Assembly: GCA_042090785.1 (NCBI GenBank)
Contig: JBELIP010000024.1
Span: forward strand, 1-15,550
From: UBA7434 sp042090785
GTDB taxonomy: Bacteria > Pseudomonadota > Gammaproteobacteria > Pseudomonadales > UBA7434
Direction: 5' to 3'
DNA: 15,550 nucleotides
The position numbers and the translations under genes are program-made. Under the pieces are notes generated by a model. That model did not search any database, was not told the origin of the DNA, and saw only the letters and a program-made list of their open reading frames with translations. Shown piece by piece: positions 14,952 through 15,550 of this stretch; within the stretch, counting starts at the first letter, position 1; the number at the start of each line of letters is the position of its first letter.

Positions 14952-14984
14952 AAACGCCCGCCCACGAGTGGGCGTTTTAGTTTT
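14952..14984 (+). terminator. Rho-independent terminator after tRNA-Gly
   Basis: AAACGCCC (14952-14959) pairs with GGGCGTTT (14970-14977), or alternatively CGCCCA with TGGGCG, and TTTTAGTTTT follows. It lies 27 nt after the tRNA. This would separate tRNA-Gly transcription from the tRNA-Cys and tRNA-Leu genes, for which I see no obvious promoter. Confidence 0.8.
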
Positions 14985-15018
14985 GAGATAGGTGTTTGAG
15001 TAGCTAAGCGAAATTTTA

Positions 15019-15180
15019 GGCGCGGTAGCAAAGTATTATTTATAGTGGTTCAAGACAGGCTGCTGTGGACTGCAACTCCGCCATCGTCGGTTCGACCAAT
15101 TGCGAAGCAATTAGCAACGAGCGAAGCGAAGCCCGAAGGGGATTAATAGCCCAAAGGCTGTTAATATTCTTCCGACCCGC
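15019..15180 (+). pseudogene. Interrupted and truncated tRNA-Cys copy
   Basis: Three blocks match the intact tRNA-Cys perfectly and in order: 15019-15034 with 15224-15239, 15061-15095 with 15245-15279, and 15170-15180 with 15280-15290, for 62 of 74 bases. The first gap carries 26 nt (15035-15060) in place of 5 D-loop bases. The second is 74 nt (15096-15169) inserted in the T-loop after TTCGA. The 3' end (GCC-T-CCA) is missing. A functional tRNA is not possible from this copy. It retains the entire anticodon arm with GCA. Confidence 0.85.
15096..15169 (+). repeat. Multi-hairpin palindromic element inserted in the tRNA-Cys copy
   Basis: The 74 nt can fold into consecutive hairpins: AATTGC-GAA-GCAATT (15098-15112), CCC-GAA-GGG (15132-15140), and ATTAATAGCC-CAAA-GGCTGTTAAT (15142-15165, 10 bp with one G-U). 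GCGAAGC, a sequence known to form an exceptionally stable DNA mini-hairpin, occurs three times (15102, 15121, 15126). It has no coding capacity. It resembles a REP-like or other small palindromic repeat; the family is unknown. Confidence 0.6.
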
Positions 15181-15223
15181 ATAAATAGTACGACGAACAT
15201 TTTAGGAAGCACGAGTTTTATTG

Positions 15224-15298
<75 letters not shown>

Positions 15299-15299
15299 A

Positions 15300-15327
15300 T
15301 TTAAAACACAGCAACATGCGTTTTAAA
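15300..15327 (+). terminator. AU-rich hairpin between tRNA-Cys and tRNA-Leu
   Basis: TTTAAAAC (15300-15307) and GTTTTAAA (15320-15327) form an 8-bp stem with a 12-nt loop, 2 nt after the tRNA-Cys CCA. No clear U-run follows, so it may be a processing structure rather than a terminator. A second small hairpin, AAGCC-AAA-GGCTT, lies near 15388-15400. Confidence 0.3.
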
Positions 15328-15422
15328 TAGATAGTTTAGTTTTAAGTCGTTAAGTTAAATAGTAAGACCGGCGAATCATTCAAGATAAGCCAAAGGCTTT
15401 ACCAGCCTGCTGTAAGTACTCT

Positions 15423-15509
15423 GCCCGAGTGGCGAAATTGGTAGACGCAAGGGACTTAAAATCCCTCGGTGGCAACACCGTGCCGGTTCAAGTCCGGCCT
15501 CGGGCACCA
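15423..15509 (+). tRNA. tRNA-Leu(UAA)
   Basis: The 87-nt class II tRNA has acceptor GCCCGAG/CTCGGGC, anticodon stem AGGGA/TCCCT with loop CTTAAAA (anticodon TAA, 15447-15449), a long variable arm CGGTGGCAACACCG, T stem GCCGG/CCGGC with TTCAAGT, and an encoded CCA. It is third in the Gly-Cys-Leu order, like glyW-cysT-leuZ in E. coli. Confidence 0.97.
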
Positions 15510-15550
15510 TACACTTAAGAATCCTTAAGCTAACCTATTGATAAGCAAGC

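Noticed and set aside
15019..15180. Split or intron-containing functional tRNA-Cys
   Set aside because: The insertions are in the D- and T-loops rather than the anticodon loop, no self-splicing intron features are seen, and the acceptor 3' end is missing.

Overview
The window looks like a chromosomal segment of a gammaproteobacterium on the Pseudomonas/Cellvibrionales side. The evidence is the core order gacA-uvrC-pgsA-tRNA-Gly-(Cys)-Leu, the map-glnD-dapC cluster, a short CsrA/RsmA encoded after lysC, and PEP-CTERM/exosortase-like tails on two secreted proteins. The order and protein styles resemble pseudomonads, but base composition is lower in G+C. I cannot name the genus; a marine Cellvibrionales member is my guess.

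Region 1 (1-3930) is accessory and AT-rich, and all its genes are on the plus strand. It holds a large secreted calcium-binding-repeat metalloprotease (181-2370), a tiny PEP-CTERM-type surface protein (2465-2737), a 119-residue protein with a possible winged-helix N-terminus and a membrane C-terminus (2823-3182), and an unrecognised basic 103-residue protein (3425-3736). The first two genes share a nearly identical 20-bp element in their leaders. In each gene this element can pair with that gene's own ribosome binding site.

Region 2 (3933-10698) is a minus-strand core block, read as map-glnD-dapC, then a 324-bp gap, then lysC and csrA. Map trims N-terminal methionines. GlnD senses nitrogen status. 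DapC and LysC belong to the lysine/diaminopimelate pathway. CsrA is the post-transcriptional regulator. The dapC-lysC gap carries four helically phased ATCTAA repeats next to a perfect 10-bp-stem hairpin. The csrA leader has several GGA motifs, one in a hairpin loop, as expected for autoregulation.

Region 3 (11176-14511) is the plus-strand gacA/uvrY-uvrC-pgsA block, separated from map by a 477-bp divergent gap. GacA normally acts upstream of CsrA by driving sponge sRNAs, so both ends of the Gac/Rsm cascade lie within about 8 kb here. No sRNA gene was seen.

Region 4 (14512-15550) starts with degenerate tandem copies of the pgsA 3' end. A strong promoter with a GC-rich discriminator follows, then tRNA-Gly(GCC), a rho-independent terminator, a broken tRNA-Cys copy, an intact tRNA-Cys(GCA) and tRNA-Leu(UAA). 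The broken copy keeps 62 of 74 tRNA bases in three perfectly matching blocks. Two insertions split it, and the larger is a 74-bp multi-hairpin element containing three GCGAAGC units. This pseudogene and the shared leader element are the two least ordinary things in the window.
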